Positions 36,338 through 49,509 of a stretch of DNA of 64,000 bases are shown here, in pieces (position 1 is the stretch's first letter; the number at the start of each line of letters is the position of its first letter). Source of the DNA: Shewanella electrica (GTDB taxonomy: Bacteria; Pseudomonadota; Gammaproteobacteria; Enterobacterales; Shewanellaceae); the NCBI RefSeq assembly GCF_022321485.1, contig NZ_JAKOGG010000001.1, positions 482,100 to 546,099 on the forward strand, in the 5' to 3' direction. The notes below the pieces were generated by a model. It searched no databases, was not told the DNA's origin, and worked only from the letters and a program-made list of their open reading frames with translations. The position numbers and the translations under genes were made by a program.

Positions 36338-37999
36338 ATGCTTTGCCAACTCAGTGTTACCAATTACGCTATTGTCCGCTTTTTAGAGCTTGAATTTCGA
36401 GCGGGCATGACCACCATCACCGGTGAAACCGGTGCGGGTAAATCCATCGCAATTGATGCATTAGGTTTATGTTTAGGTAATCGTGCTGATGCAGCTTCTG
36501 TGCGCCCAGGCGCCGATAAAGCTGAAGTCAGCGCACGCTTTTCTTTGAGCGATGTGCCGTTGGCGAAGCGCTGGTTAGAAGACAACGACCTCGAGTTGGA
36601 TGACGAATGTATTCTACGTCGTACCGTTGCCGCAGATGGTCGCTCGCGGGCATACATCAATGGTAACCCGGTGCCGATTACCCAGCTTAAATTGTTGGGA
36701 GCATTGCTAATTGGTATTCATGGGCAACATGCGCACCACGCCTTGCTACGAGCAGACCAACAACTGGTGCTGCTGGACAGTTACGCGGGGCACCAATTGC
36801 TGTTGGATGCAGTGGTTAAAAGCTATCACAATCTGCGCCACGCGGAACAACAACTGCGCGAGTTGGAGCAAACTGCACAAGAGCGCCAAGCGCGGCGTCA
36901 GCTGCTGAGCTATCAAGTTGAGGAACTCAATGACTTTGACTTAGGCGAGCAGGAGTTTGTCGAGTTAGAGAACGAGCATAAGCGTTTGGCGAATAGCACG
37001 GCTTTGGCTGAATGCTTACAAGCTAGCATGTTGATGCTGAGTGAGGATGATGAAGCCAACATTGAGTCACTCCTCAATCGCGTGATCTCTATGGCCGACG
37101 AGCTAGTGAGTTACGATGACAAATTGAGTTCGGTCAATACCATGCTCAATGAAGCGCTGATCCAAGTGCAAGAGAGTCGTAGCGAACTACAGCATTACGC
37201 GGATAACTTGGAGATGGACCCTGAGTATTTTGCCCAGTTGGAGTCGCGGCTATCCAAAGTGATGCAACTGAGCCGTAAGCATCACGTCACGCCAAATGAA
37301 CTGTATCAGCATCACCAGAGTTTGTTGGCTGAGCTTAACTCGCTCGACTCCAACGACGAAATGGTTGAAGCGCTGCAAGCGCAGGTGCAGCAATACCAAG
37401 AGGCGTATCAACAAGCAGCACAGAAACTGAGCAGTAGTCGCCAACGCTACGCCAAAGTGCTTGATAAGTTAGTCACTGAGTCGATTCGTGAGCTCAACAT
37501 GCCTAAGGCTAAATTTACCATTGAGGTAAATTTCAACGAGCAGACGATGTCATTGCACGGCAGTGATAGTGTGGACTTTAAAGTAAGTACTAACCCCGGC
37601 CAGCCATTGGACAGCTTGTCAAAAGTGGCGTCAGGTGGTGAGTTGTCACGCATTGGTTTAGGTATTCAAGTGATCACCTCGCAAAAAGTGGCCACGCCAA
37701 CGCTGATTTTTGACGAAGTGGATGTGGGGATTTCCGGCCCGACAGCCGCTGTAGTGGGCCGGATGTTGCGTCAGCTCGGTTCAACCACCCAAGTGATGTG
37801 TGTGACTCACTTGCCGCAAGTGGCCGGTAACGGACATCAACAGATGTTTGTTGCCAAGCAGAGCAAAGGTGGTATGACCGAGACCTCAATGGTGCCATTG
37901 AACCGTGAGCAACGGATTGAAGAGTTAGCGCGCTTGCTTGGCGGCGATACCATTACCAGTAACACCTTGGCGAATGCCCGCGAATTGCTTGCTGAATAG
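36338..37999 (+). CDS. recN: DNA repair protein RecN
   Basis: SMC-like ATPase of 553 aa that helps repair double-strand breaks. Walker A GETGAGKS lies near residue 33, the ABC signature in LSKVASGGELSRIGLG near 433, and Walker B TLIFDEVDVGISG near 463. A long coiled-coil lies between. The ATG at 36338 (MLCQLSVTNYAIV) has AGGAG at 36328-36332 and matches the family; the in-frame GTG at 36320 lies inside the LexA box. SOS control is clear from the operators. Confidence 0.95.
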   Translation: MLCQLSVTNYAIVRFLELEFRAGMTTITGETGAGKSIAIDALGLCLGNRADAASVRPGADKAEVSARFSLSDVPLAKRWLEDNDLELDDECILRRTVAADGRSRAYINGNPVPITQLKLLGALLIGIHGQHAHHALLRADQQLVLLDSYAGHQLLLDAVVKSYHNLRHAEQQLRELEQTAQERQARRQLLSYQVEELNDFDLGEQEFVELENEHKRLANSTALAECLQASMLMLSEDDEANIESLLNRVISMADELVSYDDKLSSVNTMLNEALIQVQESRSELQHYADNLEMDPEYFAQLESRLSKVMQLSRKHHVTPNELYQHHQSLLAELNSLDSNDEMVEALQAQVQQYQEAYQQAAQKLSSSRQRYAKVLDKLVTESIRELNMPKAKFTIEVNFNEQTMSLHGSDSVDFKVSTNPGQPLDSLSKVASGGELSRIGLGIQVITSQKVATPTLIFDEVDVGISGPTAAVVGRMLRQLGSTTQVMCVTHLPQVAGNGHQQMFVAKQSKGGMTETSMVPLNREQRIEELARLLGGDTITSNTLANARELLAE

Positions 38000-38049
38000 A
38001 TAGAGGACGTTGATCTTTCGTGTTTTATTAAGGTCAGCAACTGCTAAAA

Positions 38050-38080
38050 GTAAGGGCCACGTTTGTGGCCCTTATGGTTT
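38050..38080 (+). terminator. Terminator after recN
   Basis: TAAGGGCCAC (38051-38060) pairs with GTGGCCCTTA (38065-38074) around GTTT, followed by TGGTTTTC. The T tract is weak. Confidence 0.6.
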
Positions 38081-38172
38081 TCATCTCTTCGTCATTAGTA
38101 CTGCGGCGAATGGGTCTGTAACCATCATTACAAGTTAGCTGCGGTACGAATCGTCTTAATTAGTAACAGTAA

Positions 38173-38784
38173 CTACTCGGCGCTGTCGCTCAAACTGATA
38201 CCAATGTTAGACACGCCATCTTGCACAATCTCTTTGCGCAACGCCTTGATAAAGTCAGCGCTTGGCTCAGGATTATCCTCGATGAGTTCCAGCAACGATG
38301 CTTGTAATTCACGTTCTTGCTGCATCATCGGGTGGGCATATACCGCCTCATCTAAAGCGGCCTCATCGGTGAAATCATCACCGATTAATGCTTCAACATA
38401 GTTGGCAACCGTGGCTGAAGAGAGTTTCGAGATATTGGTAATATCATCTTCAATCTTACTTTCTAGTGCGCCTAAGTAGCTAGATAACGCCACCACGGCA
38501 TCTAGCGCGGGATAGACACCGTACACATCAAAGTCTTCAGGCTCTGGCGTGTTCTCTTCTAGCTTGTTGATCTGCGCCTCTAAATTCAGCTTGAGCTTGT
38601 TGTCGTACAGTGACTGCCACAGCAACTGCTGCAAGGTGTCGAGCACTGAGGCATTACCAAATTCGCATACTTCGGCAAACAGTTGGTAATTGGGCTGCAT
38701 ACGTTGACACAGGGCCACCGCAAATAACTTCTTTTGCTGTAGGCTTAAGGCCTTTAAGCGTTTAAAAAAACCGGGTTTGGTCAT
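38173..38784 (-). CDS. YjaG-family protein (DUF416)
   Basis: A 203-aa cytoplasmic, mainly helical protein. The blocks LCQRMQPNYQLFAEVCEFG, PEDFDVYGVYPALDAVVAL and the C-terminal VSNIGISL match E. coli YjaG. Function is unknown. It starts 3 bp after the barA stop on the same strand, so it is probably cotranscribed with barA here. Confidence 0.85.
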   Translation of the reverse strand: MTKPGFFKRLKALSLQQKKLFAVALCQRMQPNYQLFAEVCEFGNASVLDTLQQLLWQSLYDNKLKLNLEAQINKLEENTPEPEDFDVYGVYPALDAVVALSSYLGALESKIEDDITNISKLSSATVANYVEALIGDDFTDEAALDEAVYAHPMMQQERELQASLLELIEDNPEPSADFIKALRKEIVQDGVSNIGISLSDSAE

Positions 38785-38787
38785 GAA

Positions 38788-41559
38788 TTAATCCGTATGG
38801 TGAGCGGCAATAATCTCAATGGCTGCGGATTCTACCTTAGTTAGCTCATCAAGTAACTCTAGTACTTCAGGTTCTAGCTCATCGAGCGGTTGTGCGTGCT
38901 TGAGTCCCGTCTCTATGGTTTGACATAGCTTTTGTAGATCCGGTACGCCAGAGTAGCAACAAGCGCCATGCAGTTTGTGCACGGTTTTGAGCATAACTTC
39001 ATGGTCATGCCGTTCAAGTGCTTGTTCAATCGTCGTGTGGGTTTCAGGGATTGAGTCGTGCAGCATTTGCAACATCTCTATCGCCAGTGACTCATTGTTA
39101 TTGGCCTGCACTAAACACATGGCCCAATTCACACTGCTTTGTGGCTGATGTTGAATCGCGGTGCTATCGCCCACATGCCAGCGACTCAGAATACTCTTTA
39201 AGGCAACTTCATCGATGGGCTTGGGTAGATAACCGTCCATGCCACTGCTGAGAATACGGTCCCGCTCTTCTTGAATCGTATGAGCGGTCACAGCAATGAT
39301 TGGCGTGTTAACGTTTGGGCCGTTAGCGCGGATTTGAGCCGTGGCGTTGATACCATCAACGCCAGGCATCTGAATATCCATAAAAATCAAATCAAAAGGC
39401 TGTTGAGCGCAGAGTTCAATCGCCTGTTCACCGTTTTTGGCCGTGCTGACATTGGTCACTAATTCATGCAGCACGGTGTCGATGAGTTTCAAGTTGGCAT
39501 AGTTGTCATCAACCGCTAGCACCGACATATTGATTGGGGCATTACTGCTGGTATTAATTTGTTCCTCACATGGCAGTTCTGTCGGCGTTTCCAACAGGCG
39601 TTTTGCCATCTGCGCCTCGCTGACAGGAGTTTGAATCACAATATCCACGATAGGGCGAATGACACTGTTAAGCACTTGCTGATTGCCGCAATCAAATAAC
39701 GCAACCAAGGCTTCTGTATGTTGTTTGGCTTGTTTCAGTACTGCGTCAATGTGTGTTGGCGAATCAAAGCCGTGGCAGCTCAACAGAATGTAGTGATAGT
39801 GTTTACCACTGGCCAAAATTGCTTGTAGCTGATTGATGTCTTCGGCGACGTGCAGCAACATTTCCCAACGGCGCAAACGTTTCTGCAACACATTGCGTGA
39901 CAGTTCGCGCGGTTCATACAACAACACACTTTTATCTTTCAAGCGTGCCACTGGCTGCTTCACATCCAGTTGAAATTGACTGAGTTTCAAGCTCAAAGTG
40001 AACCAGAAGGTTGAGCCTTCACCAGTACGCGAGGTAAAACCGATCTGGCCACCGAGTTGGTCCACCAGACGTTTGGTGATCACCAACCCTAGACCGGTGC
40101 CACCAAATCGGCGTGAGATACTGGAATCCGCTTGGCCAAAGGCTTGGAACAGGACATCTTGCTGCGATTCATCAATGCCGACGCCGGTGTCTTCCACTTC
40201 GCAATGCAGTTCCACCTCGTCGTCACACTGTTGATTGACCACCATGCGTAACATCACACTGCCTTCGTCGGTAAACTTAACTGCGTTACCAACGAGGTTC
40301 GTCAGAATTTGATTGAGACGTTTGCTGTCACCGTTGATGTTATCGGGTACATCTGGCGCCACATCAACGACCAACTCAAGCTGCTTCTCTTGCGCGGCAG
40401 GGGAGAGGATTTTCAGCGTTTCATCAACACATTCGCGTAGTGAAAACGGCATGTTTTCAAAGGTCATGCGACCGGCTTCTAACTTAGAGAAATCGAGAAT
40501 GTCGTTAATAATCGTCAGCAAATTACTGGCGCTTTTCTCAATCGTTTCGATGTAATCACGTTGGCTGTCTTGCAACGAGGTTTTCATTAACTGCCGCGCA
40601 AAACCTATTACACCATTGAGTGGTGTGCGCAGTTCGTGCGACATGTTGGCCAAAAATTCGGACTTGATGCGACTGGCTTCCAGCGCCCGTTTTTTAGCAA
40701 GGTCTAGCTCAACGTTTTGGATCTCAATCTGCTCCAGCGTCTCGCGTAAATCTGAGGTGGCTTGGTCAATATTCTGCTGCATCTCATCGTGATATTCCGA
40801 CAGCGAGCCGGCCATCGCGTTAATGCCGCGCTTGAGCAGATCAAGTTCACCGATGAGGTTTTCTTGTAGCCGCGTATCCAATTTGCCTTCGCGGATTTTT
40901 GCCACCGCTCGTACCATGTCGGTAATCGGTTGGGTGACGTTTTTCACCAGTCGAAAGGTAAATAGTAAGTTGAGTTGCACCCCAATCAGTACAATGATCA
41001 CCGCGGCCATGGCGGCGCGATGCTGCTCCAACAGCGCTTTCTCTTTGTTGAGGAGTAACGCCGCGTAGCCTATTGGTTTCCCTGCATGCGGTTCGCCCAC
41101 CACATCATCCAGTGCTAATAAGCTGGTTACCGCGTAAATCGGCGTGCGTACTACTAAACTATCGCCTACTGGGTCAAATTGGGTTTGCTGAAGCGAGCCA
41201 AGTTCGCCCGACAAACGCATTAATTCAAAATCTTTATGGTAGTGCGAGGTGACGAACAACTGGTTATCACCATCAAAAATGGCGATTGATTTTACTAATG
41301 TGGATTTATTGAGTTGCGCGGCGGCGAGTAAACGTTTGGCGGCTTCACGATTGTTGTTGGCGAGATCGGTGGCGCTGGCGATGGCTAACGGTTCGAGAAT
41401 ATTGCTGCCTTGCTCTTTGAGGGTATCTTCCAGTTCATAAAAGCGATTTATGGTAAAGTAGCTGCCAAGTAACACCCCAACGAGAATCGTCGGAGCCAAA
41501 GCCAGCATCAACACCCATGAGCGCAGGCTGTACTTGGTCAAATTGCCGGTGCTTTTCAT
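38788..41559 (-). CDS. barA: Hybrid sensor histidine kinase BarA
   Basis: Tripartite kinase of 923 aa that phosphorylates UvrY/GacA and so controls CsrA-sequestering RNAs. Order: membrane segment near 18-36, periplasmic sensor, second segment near 183-203, HAMP, HisKA with His308 (NMSHELRTPLNG), HATPase (N box NLVGNAVKFT), a degenerate receiver (about 540-655) lacking a clear acceptor Asp, a true receiver with Asp728 (DLIFMDIQMPG), and an Hpt domain with His861 (HKLHGACCY). It is divergent from rlmD, as in E. coli. The downstream effector csrA lies at 63302 in this window. Confidence 0.94.
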   Translation of the reverse strand: MKSTGNLTKYSLRSWVLMLALAPTILVGVLLGSYFTINRFYELEDTLKEQGSNILEPLAIASATDLANNNREAAKRLLAAAQLNKSTLVKSIAIFDGDNQLFVTSHYHKDFELMRLSGELGSLQQTQFDPVGDSLVVRTPIYAVTSLLALDDVVGEPHAGKPIGYAALLLNKEKALLEQHRAAMAAVIIVLIGVQLNLLFTFRLVKNVTQPITDMVRAVAKIREGKLDTRLQENLIGELDLLKRGINAMAGSLSEYHDEMQQNIDQATSDLRETLEQIEIQNVELDLAKKRALEASRIKSEFLANMSHELRTPLNGVIGFARQLMKTSLQDSQRDYIETIEKSASNLLTIINDILDFSKLEAGRMTFENMPFSLRECVDETLKILSPAAQEKQLELVVDVAPDVPDNINGDSKRLNQILTNLVGNAVKFTDEGSVMLRMVVNQQCDDEVELHCEVEDTGVGIDESQQDVLFQAFGQADSSISRRFGGTGLGLVITKRLVDQLGGQIGFTSRTGEGSTFWFTLSLKLSQFQLDVKQPVARLKDKSVLLYEPRELSRNVLQKRLRRWEMLLHVAEDINQLQAILASGKHYHYILLSCHGFDSPTHIDAVLKQAKQHTEALVALFDCGNQQVLNSVIRPIVDIVIQTPVSEAQMAKRLLETPTELPCEEQINTSSNAPINMSVLAVDDNYANLKLIDTVLHELVTNVSTAKNGEQAIELCAQQPFDLIFMDIQMPGVDGINATAQIRANGPNVNTPIIAVTAHTIQEERDRILSSGMDGYLPKPIDEVALKSILSRWHVGDSTAIQHQPQSSVNWAMCLVQANNNESLAIEMLQMLHDSIPETHTTIEQALERHDHEVMLKTVHKLHGACCYSGVPDLQKLCQTIETGLKHAQPLDELEPEVLELLDELTKVESAAIEIIAAHHTD

Positions 41560-41657
41560 GAAATTATTCGGGTCCGGGACTGAAAGATAAAATCTGCCGT
41601 ATAGACTGCCAGATTAAACAGGGCGATTGCCAGTAAATTATAGAGAACGAGAGCTGC

Positions 41658-42992
41658 ATGGCGCAATTTTTTAGAGAAAAACCAAATAGATCCTCTAGTA
41701 AACCGCAGAACGTGAGTTTGACAATTCAGTCACTCGATCACTTAGCGCAGGGGATTGGTCAGTTACAAGGTAAAGTGGTGTTTGTGCCCGGCGCTTTACC
41801 GACAGAACGCGTAAAAGTGGCGATTACAGAGAATAAAAAGCAGTTTGCCAAGGCAAAATTAATCCAACTAGAAAGCCGTAGTGAACAACGAGTGGACGCC
41901 GAGTGCCCGCACTATCAACGCTGTGGCGGCTGCGATTTTCAACATCTGCCGCATGCCGAGCAAAACAGCCACAAACGTGCAACATTAACCAATTTATTTC
42001 ACAAACTGGCGCCAGAAACTAAGCTACCAGCAGTCGATGAGGTGCTGTCCTCGCCGTGGCTGTTTCGTCGTAAAGCGCGTTTGAGTAGCTGGTACGACAA
42101 AGCGAGCAAAGGTTTTACTCTTGGTTTTCGCGGGCGCGAGAGTCACAAGGTGGTTGCCATCGACCAGTGTCCGGTATTGGACGCCAGCTTGAGTGCCTTG
42201 ATCAAACCAGTAGCGGCGACGTTGGGCAAACTGCAAGGTGTTGCGGCGCTAGGGCACGTGGAACTCATTGCCACGCAACAACAGCCAATGGTGGTGATCC
42301 GCGTAGTGCAAACCTTGTCAGACAAAGATAAAGCCAAGCTGGTAGAACTGGCGCAACGGCTTGACTGTGCCATGGTGTTAGAACATGCCGATGAGCAATG
42401 GGAATACCTGCAAGGTGAACGACCATATTATGCGTTGCAGTTGGCAAATGGGCCGTTGGCGCTGCATTTCAATCCCGGTAACTTTATTCAGGTGAACGGT
42501 GGTGTGAATAACGCCATGGTCAATCGCGCTGTAGAGTGGTTATCTCCAGCCGCTGGCGATAAGGTGTTGGACTTATTCTGTGGCATGGGCAACTTCAGCT
42601 TGGCGCTAGCGGCTACCGGTGCACAAGTGATCGGTGTTGAAGGCGTGCCTAATCTGGTCGAGCTTGCCAAAGACAACGCACGGGCGGCCAACTTAGCGAA
42701 TGTGGAATTTTTCTGTAGCGATTTGAATGAACCATTGGATAAAGCCCCTTGGTTTGGCAAAGTCGACAAACTGTTATTGGATCCATCGCGCGCTGGAGCA
42801 TTTGAGGCGTTGGCATATTTAGCGAAACTATCGCCGACTCAGGTAGTCTACGTCTCTTGTAATCCGCTGAGTTTAGCGCGTGATAGCCAACAATTATTAA
42901 AACAAGGCTACCAACTGGAGAAATTGTCAGTGCTCGATATGTTCCCACAAACACATCATATCGAAGCAATGGCCTTATTTGTTCGTAAATAA
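41658..42992 (+). CDS. rlmD: 23S rRNA (uracil-1939-C5)-methyltransferase RlmD
   Basis: A 444-aa S-adenosylmethionine methyltransferase acting on U1939 of 23S rRNA. An N-terminal TRAM domain (about 20-75), an iron-sulfur site C-X5-C-X2-C...C (ECPHYQRCGGCDFQH near 85-99, with a further Cys near 172), and the C-terminal methyltransferase with LDLFCGMGNFSLALA, LDPSRAG and the catalytic Cys in YVSCNPLSLARD. It lies between barA and relA as in many gammaproteobacteria. Confidence 0.94.
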   Translation: MAQFFREKPNRSSSKPQNVSLTIQSLDHLAQGIGQLQGKVVFVPGALPTERVKVAITENKKQFAKAKLIQLESRSEQRVDAECPHYQRCGGCDFQHLPHAEQNSHKRATLTNLFHKLAPETKLPAVDEVLSSPWLFRRKARLSSWYDKASKGFTLGFRGRESHKVVAIDQCPVLDASLSALIKPVAATLGKLQGVAALGHVELIATQQQPMVVIRVVQTLSDKDKAKLVELAQRLDCAMVLEHADEQWEYLQGERPYYALQLANGPLALHFNPGNFIQVNGGVNNAMVNRAVEWLSPAAGDKVLDLFCGMGNFSLALAATGAQVIGVEGVPNLVELAKDNARAANLANVEFFCSDLNEPLDKAPWFGKVDKLLLDPSRAGAFEALAYLAKLSPTQVVYVSCNPLSLARDSQQLLKQGYQLEKLSVLDMFPQTHHIEAMALFVRK

Positions 42993-43122
42993 TTTGGTGC
43001 GCAAATAAGCAGCAGATGCGATTGATACTTTTAGCAAACTGCATTGTACATTTGACATCTTCGGCCTAATACCGAAGATAGATAGCACTGTGCCACGCTT
43101 GGCTCATTTAAGGGAAGAAACC

Positions 43123-45336
43123 ATGGTATCTGTTCGAGAAGCACACTTTCAGGACGCAGATTTTAATCTGGATGAGTGGGTTTGCCGTCACATCACTCAA
43201 AAAGACGAGGCGGAACAACTGAAGGCGCTGTTCCAGCGAATGGATACTCTTCCGCTTGGTGATTGCGAGTTGACGCAACACGAACTGCAAGCCAAGGCGC
43301 GTGAGATGATTGAGATCCTTTCGCCACTCAATATGGACATCGATACCATGTTAGCGGCGTTGCTGTTTGTTTATCTCGATGCGGGCGTGATTGACGAAGA
43401 CTCCATCGAAGAGAACTATGGCAACTCGTTGGCAACCTTAGTGCATAGCGCCAAAACCATGGAAGCAATCGGCTCCTTAAAGGTGAATTACGAAAGCCGT
43501 GATGAAGCCGAACCGCAGATCGACAAGATCCGTAAAATGCTGTTGGCGATGGTAGAAGATGTGCGTGCGGTGGTGATTAAACTGGCCGAGCGCGTGTATC
43601 TGCTGCGCGCGGTTAAAAATGCCGATGAGGAAACCCGCGTCTTGCTGGCACGCGAAATCTCTGATGTTTACGCGCCGCTGGCCAACCGTTTAGGGATTGG
43701 TCAATTAAAGTGGGAGCTAGAAGATATCGCGTTTCGTTATCTGCACCCCGCGACCTATAAAGACATCGCGCACCAGCTGGATGGCAAACGTCTTGACCGC
43801 GAAACCTTTATCGATAACTTTGTTAAGCAGTTGCAACAGCGCTTAGATGAAGAGCAGATCAAAGCTAAGGTCTACGGCCGACCGAAACATATCTATTCTA
43901 TTTGGCGCAAAATGCGCGGTAAACAACTGAAATTTGATGAGTTGTTTGACGTGCGTGCGGTACGGGTGGTCACTGAACGCCTGCAAGATTGTTACGGCGC
44001 ATTAGGCGTGGTGCACACCATGTGGCACCACATTCCACGCGAGTTTGACGATTACATTGCCAACCCTAAACCCAATGGCTACCAGTCGATTCACACTGTG
44101 GTGGTTGGGCCAGAAGGGAAAACCGTCGAGATCCAAATCCGTACTCAGCAGATGCATGAAGATGCTGAACTGGGGGTCGCTGCTCACTGGAAATATAAAG
44201 AGGGCAACGTTAGCGGCAAACAGTCGGGTTACGAAGAAAAGATCAATTGGCTGCGTAAAATTCTGCAATGGCAGGAAGACGTGGCCGAAAGCGGCAACTT
44301 GGTGGAAGAGATCCGCAGCCAAGTGTTTGAAGATCGCGCCTATGTGTTTACTCCAAGTGGCGAAGTGGTCGACTTGCCAATGGGCTCGACCGTATTGGAT
44401 TTTGCCTACTACATTCACTCGCAAGTGGGGCACCGTTGTATTGGCGCCAAAGTGGACGGCCGTATTGTGCCGTTTACATACCAAGTACAGACTGGCGAGC
44501 GGGTGGAAATCATCACCTCGAAAACCCCCAATCCGAAGCGCGATTGGCTCAATCCAAACATGGGCTACATCAAAACATCGCGTGCGCGCAGCAAGATCCA
44601 ACATTGGCTGAAACAGCAAGACCGCGACAAAAACTTGGTTGCCGGTCGTGAAATGTTGGATGCCGAATTGTCTCGCGTTGGCTTGAACTTAAAAGACGCC
44701 ATCGTGGCGGCCGATAAGTTCAACATGGGCTCAATGGACGACTTGTTAGCGGCGATTGGCGGCGGTGATGTGCGCTTGAACCAAGTGGTTAACTATGTTC
44801 AAAGCAAGTTACGTCATGACGAACCCGACGAAGCGGAAGCTATCGACGAACTGGTCAAGAAGGGCAGCCAAAAACCATCGTCCAATAATAAAGACCGCAT
44901 CGAAGTCAATGGTGTGGGTAACTTGATGAGCCATCTGGCGCGTTGTTGCCAACCGGTTCCGGGCGACGAAATCTTCGGCTTTATCACCAAAGGACGTGGC
45001 ATTTCCGTGCACCGTGCCGATTGTGAGCAAGTGAAAGAGTTGATGCGGGCGCACCCAGAGCGTGTGGTGGATGTCGTCTGGGGGGAAAACTACTCCGGCG
45101 GTTACAAGGTGCGTTTGCGCGTATTGGCCAACGACCGTACCGGCTTGCTGCGTGACTTAACTTCGGTGCTGGCAGCGGAGAAATCTAACGTGCTGGCAAT
45201 GAACACCTCTTCTGATCTGAAAAATCAAACCGCTACGATTGAGTTGGAGATGGAGATGTACAACGTTGAAGGCTTATCACGAGTCATCTCTAAACTGACC
45301 CAAGTGGATGGTGTGGTCGAGGCACGTCGCCTGTAA
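43123..45336 (+). CDS. relA: (p)ppGpp synthetase RelA
   Basis: Stringent-response synthetase of 737 aa that makes (p)ppGpp on ribosomes with uncharged tRNA. It has an inactive HD-like domain (the HD pair is not conserved), a synthetase domain with YGRPKHIYSIWRKM and PKPNGYQSIHTVV, then TGS (VFTPSGEVVDLPMGSTVLDFAY), a zinc-finger-like CCQPVPGDEIFG segment and a C-terminal ACT domain. The start at 43123 (MVSVREAH, GGGAAGAAACC upstream) fits E. coli MVAVRSAH; the in-frame GTG at 43090 would add 11 residues. No mazEF genes follow. Confidence 0.95.
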   Translation: MVSVREAHFQDADFNLDEWVCRHITQKDEAEQLKALFQRMDTLPLGDCELTQHELQAKAREMIEILSPLNMDIDTMLAALLFVYLDAGVIDEDSIEENYGNSLATLVHSAKTMEAIGSLKVNYESRDEAEPQIDKIRKMLLAMVEDVRAVVIKLAERVYLLRAVKNADEETRVLLAREISDVYAPLANRLGIGQLKWELEDIAFRYLHPATYKDIAHQLDGKRLDRETFIDNFVKQLQQRLDEEQIKAKVYGRPKHIYSIWRKMRGKQLKFDELFDVRAVRVVTERLQDCYGALGVVHTMWHHIPREFDDYIANPKPNGYQSIHTVVVGPEGKTVEIQIRTQQMHEDAELGVAAHWKYKEGNVSGKQSGYEEKINWLRKILQWQEDVAESGNLVEEIRSQVFEDRAYVFTPSGEVVDLPMGSTVLDFAYYIHSQVGHRCIGAKVDGRIVPFTYQVQTGERVEIITSKTPNPKRDWLNPNMGYIKTSRARSKIQHWLKQQDRDKNLVAGREMLDAELSRVGLNLKDAIVAADKFNMGSMDDLLAAIGGGDVRLNQVVNYVQSKLRHDEPDEAEAIDELVKKGSQKPSSNNKDRIEVNGVGNLMSHLARCCQPVPGDEIFGFITKGRGISVHRADCEQVKELMRAHPERVVDVVWGENYSGGYKVRLRVLANDRTGLLRDLTSVLAAEKSNVLAMNTSSDLKNQTATIELEMEMYNVEGLSRVISKLTQVDGVVEARRL

Positions 45337-45351
45337 TTTAAGATGGAATCA

Positions 45352-46158
45352 ATGACTCAACAGCAATACCAACTTGATGACCTGCTGCGCATTATGACGC
45401 AGCTGCGTCATCCCGAACACGGCTGCCCGTGGGACAAACAACAAACTTTTGCTTCTATCGTACCGTTCACCCTTGAAGAAGCCTACGAAGTGGCCGATGC
45501 CATCGCCAATGATGATTGGCAGGAACTGCCGTCAGAATTGGGCGATTTGCTGTTTCAAGTGGTGTTTTATGCGGAACTTGGCCGTGAGCAACAACAGTTT
45601 GATTTTGCTGAGGTAGTGAACCGTATCTGCCATAAGCTCGTCAGCCGTCACCCGCATGTGTTTGGTGAGCTAGCCGATGCATCGTTATCCGAGCAGCAGC
45701 TCAAAGACAATTGGGAACAGCAAAAAGCGTTAGAGCGGGCCGCGCGTGAACAAACGTCAATTTTGGCGGACATTCCCAAAGCCTTACCGTCACTGGCGCG
45801 CGCGGTGAAAATTCAAAAGCGAGTGGCGCGGGTTGGATTTGATTGGGATGAGCTTGGCCCGGTGCTCGATAAAGTGCATGAAGAGCTAGAAGAGGTGCTC
45901 GCGGAAGTTGAACCTGAGCCGCCAGCCTCTGCCGCATTGCAAGAAGAAGTGGGAGATCTGCTGTTTGCCGTCGCTAATTTAGCGAGACACTTAGGCGTGA
46001 ACCCTGAAGCGGCGTTGCAAGGGGCAAATCGTAAATTTGAGCGACGTTTTCGCGGTGTAGAGCAGCGTGTGGCTGCGTCTGGCAAAGCCTTTAGTGAACA
46101 CAGTTTGGCAAGTTTGGATAGGTTTTGGGACGATGTAAAACGTTTAGAAGCTAAGTAA
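45352..46158 (+). CDS. mazG: Nucleoside triphosphate pyrophosphohydrolase MazG
   Basis: A 268-aa all-helical NTP pyrophosphohydrolase with two MazG domains: LRHPEHGCPWDKQQTF, then EEAYEVADAI..ELGDLLFQVVFYA (EEXXE and EXXD metal ligands), and a second copy EELEEVLAEV..EEVGDLLFAVANLARHL. It limits aberrant nucleotides and may lower (p)ppGpp, which fits its place after relA. The ATG at 45352 (MTQQQYQLDDLL) resembles the family start; ATG at 45343 is also possible. Confidence 0.93.
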   Translation: MTQQQYQLDDLLRIMTQLRHPEHGCPWDKQQTFASIVPFTLEEAYEVADAIANDDWQELPSELGDLLFQVVFYAELGREQQQFDFAEVVNRICHKLVSRHPHVFGELADASLSEQQLKDNWEQQKALERAAREQTSILADIPKALPSLARAVKIQKRVARVGFDWDELGPVLDKVHEELEEVLAEVEPEPPASAALQEEVGDLLFAVANLARHLGVNPEAALQGANRKFERRFRGVEQRVAASGKAFSEHSLASLDRFWDDVKRLEAK

Positions 46159-46204
46159 TTACGCCATACTCCTCAGATCTCTCCTATTTTATGCAGTTTG
46201 CCGT

Positions 46205-47933
<1,729 letters not shown>

Positions 47934-47940
47934 GATAGGA

Positions 47941-47976
47941 AAAGCCGGACTGCGAAGCAGCTCCGGCTTTTTTATC
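47941..47976 (+). terminator. Terminator after pyrG
   Basis: AAAGCCGGA pairs with TCCGGCTTT across CTGCGAAGCAGC, with the inner CTG/CAG pairs extending the stem, followed by TTTTA. Confidence 0.8.
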
Positions 47977-47983
47977 AAAAGGA

Positions 47984-48011
47984 CTGTCATTATTAGCAGG
48001 AAAGATATTAT
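47984..48011 (+). promoter_or_regulatory. Candidate eno promoter
   Basis: CTGTCA (47984-47989), a 16-nt spacer, then TATTAT (48006-48011). Transcription would start near 48018, about 100 nt before the eno ATG. Confidence 0.5.
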
Positions 48012-48030
48012 CATATTATAAGACTTGTAG

Positions 48031-49416
<1,386 letters not shown>

Positions 49417-49432
49417 TTTTTGCTGATTTAGT

Positions 49433-49460
49433 AAAAGGCCGCCAACAGGCGGCCTTTTTT
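49433..49460 (+). terminator. Terminator after eno
   Basis: AAAAGGCCGCC pairs with GGCGGCCTTTT around AACA, followed by a T run. Confidence 0.85.
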
Positions 49461-49509
49461 GTTGTAATATTCGCAGGTTGCTAACACTCTGACGGTGGAA
49501 TTTATCATC

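Noticed and set aside
44002-44619. Minus-strand 205-codon and second plus-strand 188-codon frames inside relA
   Set aside because: Shadow frames caused by codon bias in a conserved gene; relA itself is intact and continuous.
45337-45351. mazEF toxin-antitoxin between relA and mazG, as in E. coli
   Set aside because: Only about 15 bp separate relA and mazG; there is no room for mazEF.
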